The position numbers and the translations under genes were made by a program. 64,000 nucleotides of DNA from Nitrosomonas sp. sh817. GTDB lineage: Bacteria; Pseudomonadota; Gammaproteobacteria; Burkholderiales; Nitrosomonadaceae. Shown one piece after another: positions 46,228-56,321 of this stretch. Each line of letters begins with the position of its first letter. Position 1 is the first letter of the stretch. The notes under the pieces were generated by a model that had not been told where the DNA came from, searched no databases, and worked only from the letters and a program-made list of their open reading frames with translations. The DNA is taken from positions 2,613,691 through 2,677,690 of the forward strand of contig NZ_CP133083.1 of the NCBI RefSeq assembly GCF_030908545.1. Reading direction: 5' to 3'.

Positions 46228-47885
46228 GCGATTTTTTACAACACTACACCCTGACTTACACGCCGTTGTCGCCCATTCATATCGGCACCGGCGACAGCTA
46301 CGAGCCCACCAACTATGTCATCGACGATGGCACGCTGTACGAATTCGACACCGGCGGTGCTTTGGCAGCTTTGACCGGAACCGACCGTAACGAACTGAAC
46401 AAAATCGTCAATGCCCGCGCCAACGAAGACATGCTGAAAGCCGTACAGCGTTTCTTTTACGAGCGCCGCGATAAACTCAAACCTTGGTCGATCAACGCAA
46501 TACCGGTACTGAACGGCGTAGCGGATTTATACGGCAAACGGGTCGGACAAACCGCCAACCGCGAAAGTGGCGGCGGCCAGGTTTTGAACAAGCTGGAAAT
46601 CGACCGTACCGCCTGCAATCCGGTCAACCGGCAACCGGTGTTGTTCGGTTCATCGGTAAAAGGTGCAATACGAACGGCATTACTGGATCAAATTAATCAA
46701 GGCGAGCGTGCAAGCGAACGCAAGGGCTTGCACGAATTTCAGGGGCGCTTGTTTCAGTATCTCGATCCTGAACGCGGTAGGCCAGTGCTGGAGCAAGATC
46801 CGCTGCGTTTGATTCAGCTTGGTGATGCGGCTTGGGATACCGCGCAGTGTCTACCAGCAACTCAGATTTATCTGGCGGTTAATCGTAAAAAGTCACCGGT
46901 GGTTGATGAGAAGGGGACTTTGCGTCAGGCTATGGGCGAGAACCTATATCAAATCTTGGAATGCGTGCCGGCGTTCTACGGTAACGGCTTCAATGGGCAG
47001 ATGACGATTCAGCATGTCGGCCTGGAAGCACCTAAAAAATTACCAGCCAAATCGTTACGTTTTTCGATCACCAATATTGCAATGGCCTGTAATCATTTCT
47101 ATTTGCCGCAATTGAAGTCCGAATGTACATTACTGCAAGAACGAGGCTATGGCGACGGCAATTGGTTGAAACAATTAGCCGAGCTACTCGCGATGGCGCA
47201 AGAACGCATCAAAACCGGTAAAGTATTCTTGTTGCGCATTGGGCGGCATTCCGGTGCGGAAGCGGTCACCGTATCGGGTGCACGTAACGGCAACATCAGA
47301 ATCATGAAAGGTAAGGGGCAACAACCGGAATGCGCCGATGCGCCCAAAACTCTCTGGCTCGCCGCCAATGATCCCAAACAGCGCACCGGCTTGCTTCCCT
47401 TCGGCTGGTTGCTGGTTGAAATCCACGCCGGTAATACACCGGTCAATGACTGGTCGGAACTGGCTGAGCTCTGCCGCAGTCAGCACGCGCAAGCACAGCA
47501 ATGGTCTGAGAAACGTGCCGCAGAACGTCTGGCGACAGAACAGCACCGGAAGCAGCAAGCCATTGAGCGGCAGCGCCACCTCGAAGAAGAGCAAACCCGG
47601 ATTGCCGAGCAGCAGGCCGAAGAGCAACGCCGTGCCGCTCTGACGCAGGAACAACTGCAAATCGAAACTTTGCGCCAGCAGTTTGAGCAAAAACAGGCCA
47701 ACAAAGTACGCGAGCAGATCGGTGGACAGCTTTATGGCGATTTACGCAAATTGATCGAACAAGCCCCTGATTGGCCGAATGAGTCCAGATTGGAATTGTT
47801 GGCGGTGGCAAAAAGTATTGTGCAATACATTGGCGCTGCGGACAACAGAAAAGCCAAGGAGCTGATAAAAACCTTAAAAACGTAA
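46224..47885 (+). CDS. csm5: Type III-A RAMP subunit Csm5 with coiled-coil extension
   Basis: A 553-residue protein; residues 1 to about 410 form a normal Csm5 (YTLTYTPLSPIHIGTGDSYE, FGSSVKGAIRTALLDQIN, LRIGRHSGAEAV, TGLLPFGWLLVEI). Csm5 binds the 3' end of the crRNA. The family is usually 350-420 residues; here a further ~140 residues follow, of which about 416-495 are a charged Gln/Glu/Arg-rich coiled coil (for example RQRHLEEEQTRIAEQQAEEQ), then a small helical end domain (QLYGDLRKLIEQAPDWPNES). The extra part could recruit another protein. Confidence 0.92.
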   Translation: MSDFLQHYTLTYTPLSPIHIGTGDSYEPTNYVIDDGTLYEFDTGGALAALTGTDRNELNKIVNARANEDMLKAVQRFFYERRDKLKPWSINAIPVLNGVADLYGKRVGQTANRESGGGQVLNKLEIDRTACNPVNRQPVLFGSSVKGAIRTALLDQINQGERASERKGLHEFQGRLFQYLDPERGRPVLEQDPLRLIQLGDAAWDTAQCLPATQIYLAVNRKKSPVVDEKGTLRQAMGENLYQILECVPAFYGNGFNGQMTIQHVGLEAPKKLPAKSLRFSITNIAMACNHFYLPQLKSECTLLQERGYGDGNWLKQLAELLAMAQERIKTGKVFLLRIGRHSGAEAVTVSGARNGNIRIMKGKGQQPECADAPKTLWLAANDPKQRTGLLPFGWLLVEIHAGNTPVNDWSELAELCRSQHAQAQQWSEKRAAERLATEQHRKQQAIERQRHLEEEQTRIAEQQAEEQRRAALTQEQLQIETLRQQFEQKQANKVREQIGGQLYGDLRKLIEQAPDWPNESRLELLAVAKSIVQYIGAADNRKAKELIKTLKT

Positions 47886-47913
47886 TAGTGGAATAACCGA
47901 GTGGATTAATTTT

Positions 47914-49179
47914 ATGCCCCAAATCCTCATCTGTACCGTCGGCGGAAGTCATCAGCCTATCGTTAGCGCGATCAACGATTTGCGGCCGGATTTCGCGGTG
48001 TTTATCTGTACCGACAAAGACCAGGCGACCAATCAGCCCGGTTCCCGCGTACAAATCGAAGGTAAGGGTAACTGCATTAAAGCGCACAACGGCGACGCCA
48101 ATCCCACTTTGCCCAACATTCCAACCCAAACCGGCCTTGCGTCAGAACAGTACGAAACGGTGCTGACCCTTTCCGATAATCTTGACCGCATTTACCTGGA
48201 CTGTATTACCGCGATTGATGCCATCAGCCGCCGCTTTCCGGATGCCTGGATAGTGGCCGATTATACCGGCGGCACCAAATCGATGAGCGCGGGGTTGGTG
48301 ATGGCGGTGGTGGAAAGTCCCGGCATTGACTTGCAGCTCGTTACCGGCAGCCGCGCCGATTTGATCAAGGTGCAGGATGGCTCGCAGTTTTCCGGCAAAG
48401 CCGATTGCGAGCGGGTGCGTTACCGTAGGTTAACCGAACCTTACCGGCGGGCATGGGAGCGCTACGCCTACAGCGAGGCGGTTGCGGGGCTGGCCGGACT
48501 CAAACCGCCCGGCGGCTTGCGGGATGAATACACGCGCTTTCGTGAATTGAGCCGCGCCTTCGCCGAATGGGATAATTTCAATCATGCGCAGGCATTATCA
48601 ATCCTGAAAACTTATGCGCCCAGCCTGCCGGATCATTTGAAGAAATATCTCAGCACCGCAAACCAACTGAATGACAACAATCAAGATAAATGTGACGCTG
48701 CGCGCTTGCTTGATTTATTCCGCAACGCCGAACGCCGTGCCGCCCAGGGTCGCTATGACGATGCGGTTGCTCGCATTTACCGGCTTATTGAATGGAGCGC
48801 GCAATGGCTGTTAAAAACACGGGTTAATATTGAAACCGGCGATATTAAGCCGGAGCAAATTCCTGGTCACCTGACCCTGACGCAAAACCGTAAAGGCCAG
48901 TGGCAAGCGGGACTGTTTAACGCCTGGCAATTGGTCAAGCATCACACAAAAGGGCCTGCGGCGGTTTTTATCACTGAGCAGGAAAACACCCTGCGCAGCC
49001 ACATCGAAGCGCGCAATACTTCGATACTCGCGCATGGTTTTACGCCTATTCAAAACAATCAGTGGCAACCCATCTACGCATGGCTGGAAAGTCAATTCAT
49101 ACCCATGTTGCTGGAGGAAACCGCAAAGTCCGGCATCAAAACCCTGCCGGCACAGCTCCCGGACGATTACCCCGGTTAA
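47914..49179 (+). CDS. Csm6-like CARF-HEPN ribonuclease (TIGR02710 family)
   Basis: A 421-residue CRISPR-associated protein. The N-terminal CARF domain begins ILICTVGGSHQPIVSAIND and has the ligand motif DYTGGTKSMSAGLVMAV near residue 120. The C-terminal helical domain carries the HEPN RNase motif Arg367-x6-His374 in EARNTSILAHGF. It should be a cyclic-oligoadenylate-activated RNase that cuts transcripts when Cas10 is active. It lies 28 bases after csm5 in the operon. Confidence 0.9.
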   Translation: MPQILICTVGGSHQPIVSAINDLRPDFAVFICTDKDQATNQPGSRVQIEGKGNCIKAHNGDANPTLPNIPTQTGLASEQYETVLTLSDNLDRIYLDCITAIDAISRRFPDAWIVADYTGGTKSMSAGLVMAVVESPGIDLQLVTGSRADLIKVQDGSQFSGKADCERVRYRRLTEPYRRAWERYAYSEAVAGLAGLKPPGGLRDEYTRFRELSRAFAEWDNFNHAQALSILKTYAPSLPDHLKKYLSTANQLNDNNQDKCDAARLLDLFRNAERRAAQGRYDDAVARIYRLIEWSAQWLLKTRVNIETGDIKPEQIPGHLTLTQNRKGQWQAGLFNAWQLVKHHTKGPAAVFITEQENTLRSHIEARNTSILAHGFTPIQNNQWQPIYAWLESQFIPMLLEETAKSGIKTLPAQLPDDYPG

Positions 49180-49209
49180 ACCGGCAACCTGTGGAGTACC
49201 GCAAATCTG

Positions 49210-50343
49210 ATGAAACTTAATACCCACCTCATCCTCGTCTCCGCCCAGCCCATTCCCAACATCACCCCCATGCTGGACGATGCCGTCAAGCCGAAGAAAG
49301 TCATCATGCTGGTCAGCCCGGATATGCGGGAACGGGCGCGGGCGCTGGAGAATATTTTCAAGCCGCGCGGCATCGGTGTTGAATCCCGCGCCATCGCGGA
49401 CCCGTGGGATGCGGAGCAGGTCAGCGATACAGTGCTCGACATTCTCTGCCATTACCCGGATGGCGGTATCGCGCTCAACGCTACCGGCGGCACCAAGCTG
49501 ATGAGTATCGCCGCCTGCGAGGCATTTCGTTCGGCAAATGCGCCGATTTACTATGCGCATCCCCGGCATGACCGGCTGCTGTGGCTGTCGCCGAAACTGC
49601 CGCCGCACGAGCTGGCCGACCGTTTGAGACTGAAGGATTATCTGATGGCCTATGGTGCCGATCAGGTGGATATTCCTGCAGAAACGCAAAGCGTGCCGCC
49701 AGCGATTCAGGAACTGACCCGCCAATTGCTGGCCGGTATCGACCGTTATGCCGATGAACTCGGTACGCTGAATTATCTGGCGTATCAGGCGAATAACCCG
49801 CGATTGAGCGCCAGAATCGATCATACCCGTCAGGCCCGGTCGGTGTTATGGGAATTGCTTGAATTATTCGAGAACGCCGGTATCTGCCGCCTCGAGCACC
49901 GGCTGATCAGTTTTTCCGACCCGCAGGCACGATTCATCGCGAATGGCGGCTGGCTTGAAATGCACGCGTATGCCGCCTGTTTTCAACTGAAACAAAAATG
50001 CGGCATCCAGGATGTGGCGTGCAACATTACCATTCAGCGCCATCCGGCAGGTAAAATTGCGGTAAAAAATGAAATCGATGTCGGCCTGATTCATGCCAAC
50101 CGCCTGCATCTGATCGAATGCAAAACGAAACACTTTGAAAAGGATGCGGATATGCTGTATAAACTCGACAGCCTGCGCGACCTGATGGGCGGCCTGCAGG
50201 GTCGCGCGATGCTGGTCAGCTTCAATAACCTCGATAAAGCCAGCCGCGCCCGCGCCAGAGAACTCAATATTGCTTTATGCTGCCATTCAGATTTGAAACA
50301 TCTGCAGCAGCATCTGGCCAATTGGCTCATCGCGTCAAGCTAA
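49210..50343 (+). CDS. Card1/Can2-like CARF nuclease (DUF1887 family)
   Basis: A 377-residue protein with an N-terminal CARF domain (ALNATGGTKLMSIAACEAF near residue 95), a middle winged-helix-like region, and a C-terminal PD-(D/E)xK nuclease: Glu250 in GGWLEMHAYAAC, Asp290 in NEIDVGLI, and Glu303-Cys-Lys305 in HLIECKTKHF. Card1 and Can2 are cyclic-tetra-adenylate-activated nucleases of DNA and/or RNA. This is the last protein gene of the locus, 73 bases before the first CRISPR repeat. Confidence 0.9.
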   Translation: MKLNTHLILVSAQPIPNITPMLDDAVKPKKVIMLVSPDMRERARALENIFKPRGIGVESRAIADPWDAEQVSDTVLDILCHYPDGGIALNATGGTKLMSIAACEAFRSANAPIYYAHPRHDRLLWLSPKLPPHELADRLRLKDYLMAYGADQVDIPAETQSVPPAIQELTRQLLAGIDRYADELGTLNYLAYQANNPRLSARIDHTRQARSVLWELLELFENAGICRLEHRLISFSDPQARFIANGGWLEMHAYAACFQLKQKCGIQDVACNITIQRHPAGKIAVKNEIDVGLIHANRLHLIECKTKHFEKDADMLYKLDSLRDLMGGLQGRAMLVSFNNLDKASRARARELNIALCCHSDLKHLQQHLANWLIASS

Positions 50344-50416
50344 CTTTTGAGAAATGAAATTTTTTGTCAACCCCATCTATAAGCTTATGAAAACTATAAA
50401 AGAAATGAACCATGCG
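50344..50416 (+). promoter_or_regulatory. CRISPR leader
   Basis: A 73-base AT-rich stretch between the Card1-like stop and the first repeat (contains GAAATTTTTTGTCAAC and ATGAAAACTATAAAAGAAATG). The degenerate last repeat at the other end of the array shows that new spacers enter at this side. The leader is short, so the array may rely partly on readthrough from the cas operon. Confidence 0.65.
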
Positions 50417-53400
50417 GTTTGAACTAAAGACCTGATTAATAAGGGATTAAGACAAAGCCAGCGACGCGAGCACAGCATCATACAATGTTTGAACTAAAGA
50501 CCTGATTAATAAGGGATTAAGACTGTGTGTGTCAAGGATTATTTTAAAAACATGAAGTTTGAACTAAAGACCTGATTAATAAGGGATTAAGACTCGAGTT
50601 GCACGATATATTTGTAATTGGTCTGTACGTTTGAACTAAAGACCTGATTAATAAGGGATTAAGACTCTATATAATCATCTACCTTACCTCCACGCTTTGT
50701 TTGAACTAAAGACCTGATTAATAAGGGATTAAGACAAATCCGGGTCTTGCCTGTTTGCAATTTCAAATTGTTTGAACTAAAGACCTGATTAATAAGGGAT
50801 TAAGACGTTTCCTTTACATCGGTATTGTTTTGTAAAATTTGGTTTGAACTAAAGACCTGATTAATAAGGGATTAAGACCCACATCACGCAGATAAACCAA
50901 TGTAATGCATATATTTGTTTGAACTAAAGACCTGATTAATAAGGGATTAAGACCTATACATAATATTCCCCCATTGATTACCACAAAGTTTGAACTAAAG
51001 ACCTGATTAATAAGGGATTAAGACTCAAGCAATACACCATAAGTCCTGCCTCCACGTTTGAACTAAAGACCTGATTAATAAGGGATTAAGACACTAGAAA
51101 AGCCGGTAATCCCCATACTATTTGAGAGTTTGAACTAAAGACCTGATTAATAAGGGATTAAGACATCATTCGGGTGAATGATCGGGTAATGTGTCCCGTT
51201 TGAACTAAAGACCTGATTAATAAGGGATTAAGACTCATAGTTTCTCCTTTGGTGGTTAAGTTAAGTTTGAACTAAAGACCTGATTAATAAGGGATTAAGA
51301 CTAGGGTTAGGTGGTTAATGTACATGGCAAATCAAGTTTGAACTAAAGACCTGATTAATAAGGGATTAAGACTTTCTTTATTACTCAATAATACTTTAAT
51401 AGTTTGTTTGAACTAAAGACCTGATTAATAAGGGATTAAGACACATTTCCGGCTGTGAACATACCTTTACTCTTTAGTTTGAACTAAAGACCTGATTAAT
51501 AAGGGATTAAGACCCATTATTTCTAATAGCTCACTGGATGGCCGCGTTTGAACTAAAGACCTGATTAATAAGGGATTAAGACTGTTGTCTCGGTGTCTTC
51601 GATCTCATAAAACCTAGGGTTTGAACTAAAGACCTGATTAATAAGGGATTAAGACCATTTTCCAGCGAATAGGCCGTATTGAAGAATTGTTTGAACTAAA
51701 GACCTGATTAATAAGGGATTAAGACTCTGCGTAAAAATTGAATTTCATGATTTTCTGTCGTTTGAACTAAAGACCTGATTAATAAGGGATTAAGACTCCA
51801 TTCGGCAGCCTTAGCTGCTGCGTCAAATGGTGTTTGAACTAAAGACCTGATTAATAAGGGATTAAGACATATATAATTGCCGCTGTTTATCGAATTCCGA
51901 CTGGAAGTTTGAACTAAAGACCTGATTAATAAGGGATTAAGACTTTAGTGGCACCTGCGTGTTTAAAGATCGATCTGTTTGAACTAAAGACCTGATTAAT
52001 AAGGGATTAAGACTGGGTGGTCTCCAAGTTGTTTAACAGAATTTAAAGTTTGAACTAAAGACCTGATTAATAAGGGATTAAGACTCTAATATCCCCGCCC
52101 CTGCAATCCTCGCACTGACAGTTTGAACTAAAGACCTGATTAATAAGGGATTAAGACACCAACCATCACAGCCGATAAAACGACGGTGTACGTTTGAACT
52201 AAAGACCTGATTAATAAGGGATTAAGACACTGCGGCTGCGGAACCTGAGTCGATGACGTTGAACAGTTTGAACTAAAGACCTGATTAATAAGGGATTAAG
52301 ACGCTTGCCTGCCATGTGCTCTTATTTTCTTAACCCGTTTGAACTAAAGACCTGATTAATAAGGGATTAAGACAACAATCCTGAATATCTATAAATCTCT
52401 TGTCGGTTTGAACTAAAGACCTGATTAATAAGGGATTAAGACCAGCAGCAGCCGATGAAGAAAAGATAATTGCGGTGTTTGAACTAAAGACCTGATTAAT
52501 AAGGGATTAAGACTTAACAGCCGGTAATACTTGGCCCTGCTGGATGAAGTTTGAACTAAAGACCTGATTAATAAGGGATTAAGACCGTATTTTACTATCA
52601 GCTTAGCTATTTCGATTTTATGTTTGAACTAAAGACCTGATTAATAAGGGATTAAGACTTCATCTCCTGTGCATTAATAAACAATTATAAAAGGTTTGAA
52701 CTAAAGACCTGATTAATAAGGGATTAAGACGGTAGAATACAATGAATTCCCGCATCTGTAGCAGAAGTTTGAACTAAAGACCTGATTAATAAGGGATTAA
52801 GACTAGAACCTATAAATACTTATAAAGCAATTCTCGCCGGTTTGAACTAAAGACCTGATTAATAAGGGATTAAGACATACCTGAAATTTTCAGGCTTCAA
52901 CAGACAAGGTGTTTGAACTAAAGACCTGATTAATAAGGGATTAAGACAGGAAATTCCTACCCATTTATTGATGAGAAAAGCCGGGTTTGAACTAAAGACC
53001 TGATTAATAAGGGATTAAGACTCAACAGACAAGGTTCGATGTGATGGCTTACGTTCGTTTGAACTAAAGACCTGATTAATAAGGGATTAAGACCTTTAGA
53101 TGTCTGCTCTATTCTTACCTGTCTGTGTTTGAACTAAAGACCTGATTAATAAGGGATTAAGACTCATCACTGCCGGTATATTCAATCCATTTCGTCATGT
53201 TTGAACTAAAGACCTGATTAATAAGGGATTAAGACCATTCGGATTCAGCTTGCTTGTCAGCACCGTCGGAGTTTGAACTAAAGACCTGATTAATAAGGGA
53301 TTAAGACTTTCAGTTCCAAGGCTTTTTGTCGTTGTTTTCTTGTTTGAACTAAAGACCTGATTAATAAGGGATTAAGACCGTCTGCTATTTCGACCGTTAT

Positions 53401-53450
53401 GATTTTCCTATATGTTTGAACTAAAGACCTGATTAATAAGGGATTAAGTT
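50417..53450 (+). CRISPR. CRISPR array, 43 repeats of 37 bp, 42 spacers
   Basis: The repeat is 37 bases, beginning GTTTGAACTAAAGACCTG and ending ATTAATAAGGGATTAAGAC; I counted 43 copies, the first at 50417-50453 and the last at 53414-53450. All appear identical except the last, whose final two bases are TT instead of AC. Spacers are about 30-38 bases, mostly 33-35. There is no strong palindrome in the repeat, as is common for type III. The 5' handle left by Cas6 would be ATTAAGAC. The array is co-oriented with the cas genes, and several spacers read antisense to plausible coding sequence. Confidence 0.98.
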
Positions 53451-53854
53451 CAGCTTAAAAATACCTAGTCTCGCGCCAATTGCTATTAAGAAAAAACCAA
53501 TGATTAACTCGTGACAACCGGAGTATTTTTGACGTTACCAAGGGCGCAATATGATCGATCCCGGCCATCGCTTTTATCCGCAAGTTTTGCAGTAAACTTC
53601 AATAGCTGATACCACCGAAGCATGTACCTCCGGTCAGCAAGGGTTTTCCGTAAAATTACCGCTTTAATCTCACCCTGAAAACAATGATAGAATCTGTTTC
53701 TGGATCAAACGGCAGTTATCAAGAACAGTCCGCTTAATTAGAACACCGGCAAGCGTATGGTAATTGCCACACCGGCTCCGGCAACGAAATCCGGGGAAAA
53801 ATTTACTGACTGAATGAACAAGCAGTTCGCGCAACGTCAACTAAAAGGAAAATC
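53451..53854. other. Intergenic region between CRISPR array and cysK
   Basis: About 400 bases with no credible gene. Weak promoter-like elements toward cysK include TTGACG at 53528-53533 with TATGAT 15 bp downstream, and a TAGAAT box near 53688. A ribosome site AAAGGAA precedes the cysK ATG. No repeat units or obvious insertion sequence ends are seen. Confidence 0.4.
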
Positions 53855-54832
53855 ATGGCAAATTGGTTTGAAGATAATTCATTATCGATTGGACGCACAC
53901 CGCTGGTGCGTCTCAATCGGGTAACCGATGGCGCGCCCGCGCTGGTGCTTGGAAAAATTGAGGGACGTAATCCCGCTTATTCGGTTAAATGCCGCATCGG
54001 TGCGGCAATGATTGACGACGCGCAACAAAAAGGGTTACTCGGCCCGGGGAAAGAAATTGTCGAACCGACCAGCGGCAACACCGGGATTGCATTGGCTTTT
54101 GTGGCAGCGGCTCGCGGCATACCGTTGACCTTGACGATGCCGGAAACCATGAGTCTGGAGCGGCGGAAACTGCTGGTTGCGCTGGGCGCCAAGCTGGAAC
54201 TGACCGAAGGCGCGCGCGGCATGAGCGGCGCAATCGCCAAGGCGGAAGAAATCGTCGCTTCCGATCCCGGGCGCTATGTGCTGTTGCAGCAATTCAAGAA
54301 TCCCGCCAATCCGGCGATTCATGAAAAGACTACCGGGCCGGAAATATGGAACGACACCGATGGCGCGGTCGATATTTTTGTCGCCGGTGTCGGAACCGGC
54401 GGCACGATTACCGGTGTTTCCCGTTATATCAAGCAAACCAAAGGCAAGGCAATCACTTCGGTGGCGGTTGAACCTTCGGCAAGTCCGGTACTGTCGCAGA
54501 AACGCGCCGGTGCTTCATTAGCGCCCGGGCCTCATAAAATTCAAGGCATCGGCGCAGGTTTTGTGCCGGACAATCTGGATTTGTCCCTGGTCGATGAAAT
54601 CGAGCAAGTCAGTAATGAAGAAGCGATACAATACGCTCGCCGCCTGGCTCGCGAAGAAGGCATACTCGCGGGTATCTCCTGCGGCGCCGCGGTAGCGGCT
54701 GCGGTGCGCCATGCCAAGCGTGCGGAAAACGCCGGCAAAACCATCGTGGTGATACTGCCGGATTCCGCCGAACGCTATCTGAGCAGCATCTTGTTTGAAG
54801 GCATGTTTGATGCACAAGGTTTGACAACATAG
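53855..54832 (+). CDS. cysK: Cysteine synthase (O-acetylserine sulfhydrylase)
   Basis: A 325-residue PLP enzyme joining O-acetylserine and sulfide to cysteine. The PLP lysine is in [14 protein letters not shown] (near residue 45), with the substrate loop [12 protein letters not shown] and the phosphate loop [11 protein letters not shown]. It overlaps the serine acetyltransferase gene by one base (TAGTG), forming a cysteine biosynthesis pair. Confidence 0.95.
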   Translation: MANWFEDNSLSIGRTPLVRLNRVTDGAPALVLGKIEGRNPAYSVKCRIGAAMIDDAQQKGLLGPGKEIVEPTSGNTGIALAFVAAARGIPLTLTMPETMSLERRKLLVALGAKLELTEGARGMSGAIAKAEEIVASDPGRYVLLQQFKNPANPAIHEKTTGPEIWNDTDGAVDIFVAGVGTGGTITGVSRYIKQTKGKAITSVAVEPSASPVLSQKRAGASLAPGPHKIQGIGAGFVPDNLDLSLVDEIEQVSNEEAIQYARRLAREEGILAGISCGAAVAAAVRHAKRAENAGKTIVVILPDSAERYLSSILFEGMFDAQGLTT

Positions 54833-55782
54833 TGAACAATAGTAAAAGAACGCGAGAGCTCTTGCTGCGCAGCACGCATCTGGATATCGATAGCATCGTA
54901 GCCGAACTTCGCGCGCTGCGCGTAGCATCACTGGAAAGCCGTAACCGCCACGACCGGCCGCCCCGTCTGCCATCGCGCAAAATTCTGGCAAGTGTCGCGG
55001 AAGGCTTAAGCGCCGCCATGTTTCCAAACCGGCTGGGTTCCGCGGAGCTGGCGGACGAAGGTATCGATCACTATGTCGGGCATATTCTGAATATGACACT
55101 GCGCGAGTTGATGGTGCAAATTCAGCACGAATTACACTATAACTCCGGCCTGGAGATCCTCAGCGATGAAGATCGCGCGCAATCGGTCGCCATTACCCAG
55201 GCGCTCGCCAAAAGCTTGCCGGAAGTCCGGCGTTTGCTGGAAAGCGATATCAAAGCGGCGTATGAGGGCGATCCCGCGGCGCGTAATATCGATGAAGTCC
55301 TGGTTTGCTATCCCGGCATCACGGCAATCACGCACTACCGTTTGGCGCATGTGCTGCACGAATTGGGCGTGCCTTTAATCGCCCGTATGATTTCGGAAAT
55401 CGCCCATTCGGTCACGGGGGTTGAGATCCACCCGGGCGCGCAAATCGGCGGCAGTTTTTTCATTGATCATGGCACGGGGGTGGTGATTGGTGAAACGGCA
55501 ATCATCGGCCACAATGTCCGTTTGTATCAGGCGGTCACATTAGGCGCTAAACGTTTCCCGGTCGATGAAAACGGTGCTTTAGTGAAAGGCAATCTGCGTC
55601 ATCCGATTGTGGAAGATGACGTTGTCATTTATGCCGGCGCGACAATCCTGGGCCGGATCACCATCGGCCGGGGTTCAACGATCGGCGGGAATGTCTGGCT
55701 GACCCGCAGTGTGCCGCCCGGCAGTAATATCACACAAGCTCAAACCCGGCATGAACTATTTGAAAACGGCGCCGGCATTTGA
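54832..55782 (+). CDS. cysE: Serine O-acetyltransferase (EpsC type)
   Basis: A 316-residue acetyltransferase that makes O-acetylserine for the enzyme encoded upstream. GTG start at 54832. The long helical N-terminal domain is typical of the EpsC subgroup. The left-handed beta-helix has the catalytic His in HPGAQIGGSFFIDHGTGVVIGE, followed by hexapeptide repeats to TIGGNVWLTRSVPPGS. Confidence 0.93.
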   Translation: MNNSKRTRELLLRSTHLDIDSIVAELRALRVASLESRNRHDRPPRLPSRKILASVAEGLSAAMFPNRLGSAELADEGIDHYVGHILNMTLRELMVQIQHELHYNSGLEILSDEDRAQSVAITQALAKSLPEVRRLLESDIKAAYEGDPAARNIDEVLVCYPGITAITHYRLAHVLHELGVPLIARMISEIAHSVTGVEIHPGAQIGGSFFIDHGTGVVIGETAIIGHNVRLYQAVTLGAKRFPVDENGALVKGNLRHPIVEDDVVIYAGATILGRITIGRGSTIGGNVWLTRSVPPGSNITQAQTRHELFENGAGI

Positions 55783-55825
55783 CCCTTTGCAAAAATATAA
55801 ACACTGACGATCTTCAATTCTTATC

Positions 55826-56251
55826 ATGATGACGACTCAAAAAATAATACTCACACTCGACGATGTTAAGCGAATCGCCGCAGCCGCCGAAAGCGAAGCG
55901 CTACAGAATCAGTGGCCGGTTGTGATTGCCATCGTCGATGATGGCGGTCATTTGCTGTACTTGCAGCGGCTCGACAACACCCAGTTTGGCAGCGTCACTG
56001 TCGCCATTGAAAAAGCCCGCGCTGCGATCGCTTTCCGGCGTCCGACCAAAGTCCTGGAAGAAAACATTGCCGAAGGCCGTCTGCATTACTTGCAATTACC
56101 CGGCGCATTGCCGGTTGAAGGCGGTTTGCCGATCATTATCGATGATCAATTCGTTGGCGCCGTCGGCGTCAGCGGCGTGCGGTCTTTCCAAGATGCTCAG
56201 ATTGCTCAGGCAGGTATTGCCGCGTTGATATCCCACTTGCAAGGCCGCTGA
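55826..56251 (+). CDS. GlcG/HbpS-family heme-binding-like protein
   Basis: A 141-residue protein of the GlcG/HbpS (DUF336) family: VVIAIVDDGGHLLYLQRLD, the KARAAIAFRRPTKVLEE helix and the PIIIDDQFVGAVGVSG closing strand. Members bind heme or act as accessory proteins; the exact role is unknown. It follows cysE by 43 bases and could be cotranscribed. Confidence 0.85.
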   Translation: MMTTQKIILTLDDVKRIAAAAESEALQNQWPVVIAIVDDGGHLLYLQRLDNTQFGSVTVAIEKARAAIAFRRPTKVLEENIAEGRLHYLQLPGALPVEGGLPIIIDDQFVGAVGVSGVRSFQDAQIAQAGIAALISHLQGR

Positions 56252-56321
56252 GACGCGGCAAAATTAAATCGGCATCGGGCGCAGGTGCAGGGGGTTTTTT
56301 ATAGCAGCCTTTGCCGATCAT

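Noticed and set aside
51235..51335. Shared GGTGGTTAA in neighbouring spacers 12 and 13
   Set aside because: Nine bases could match by chance among 42 AT-rich spacers, and the flanks differ.
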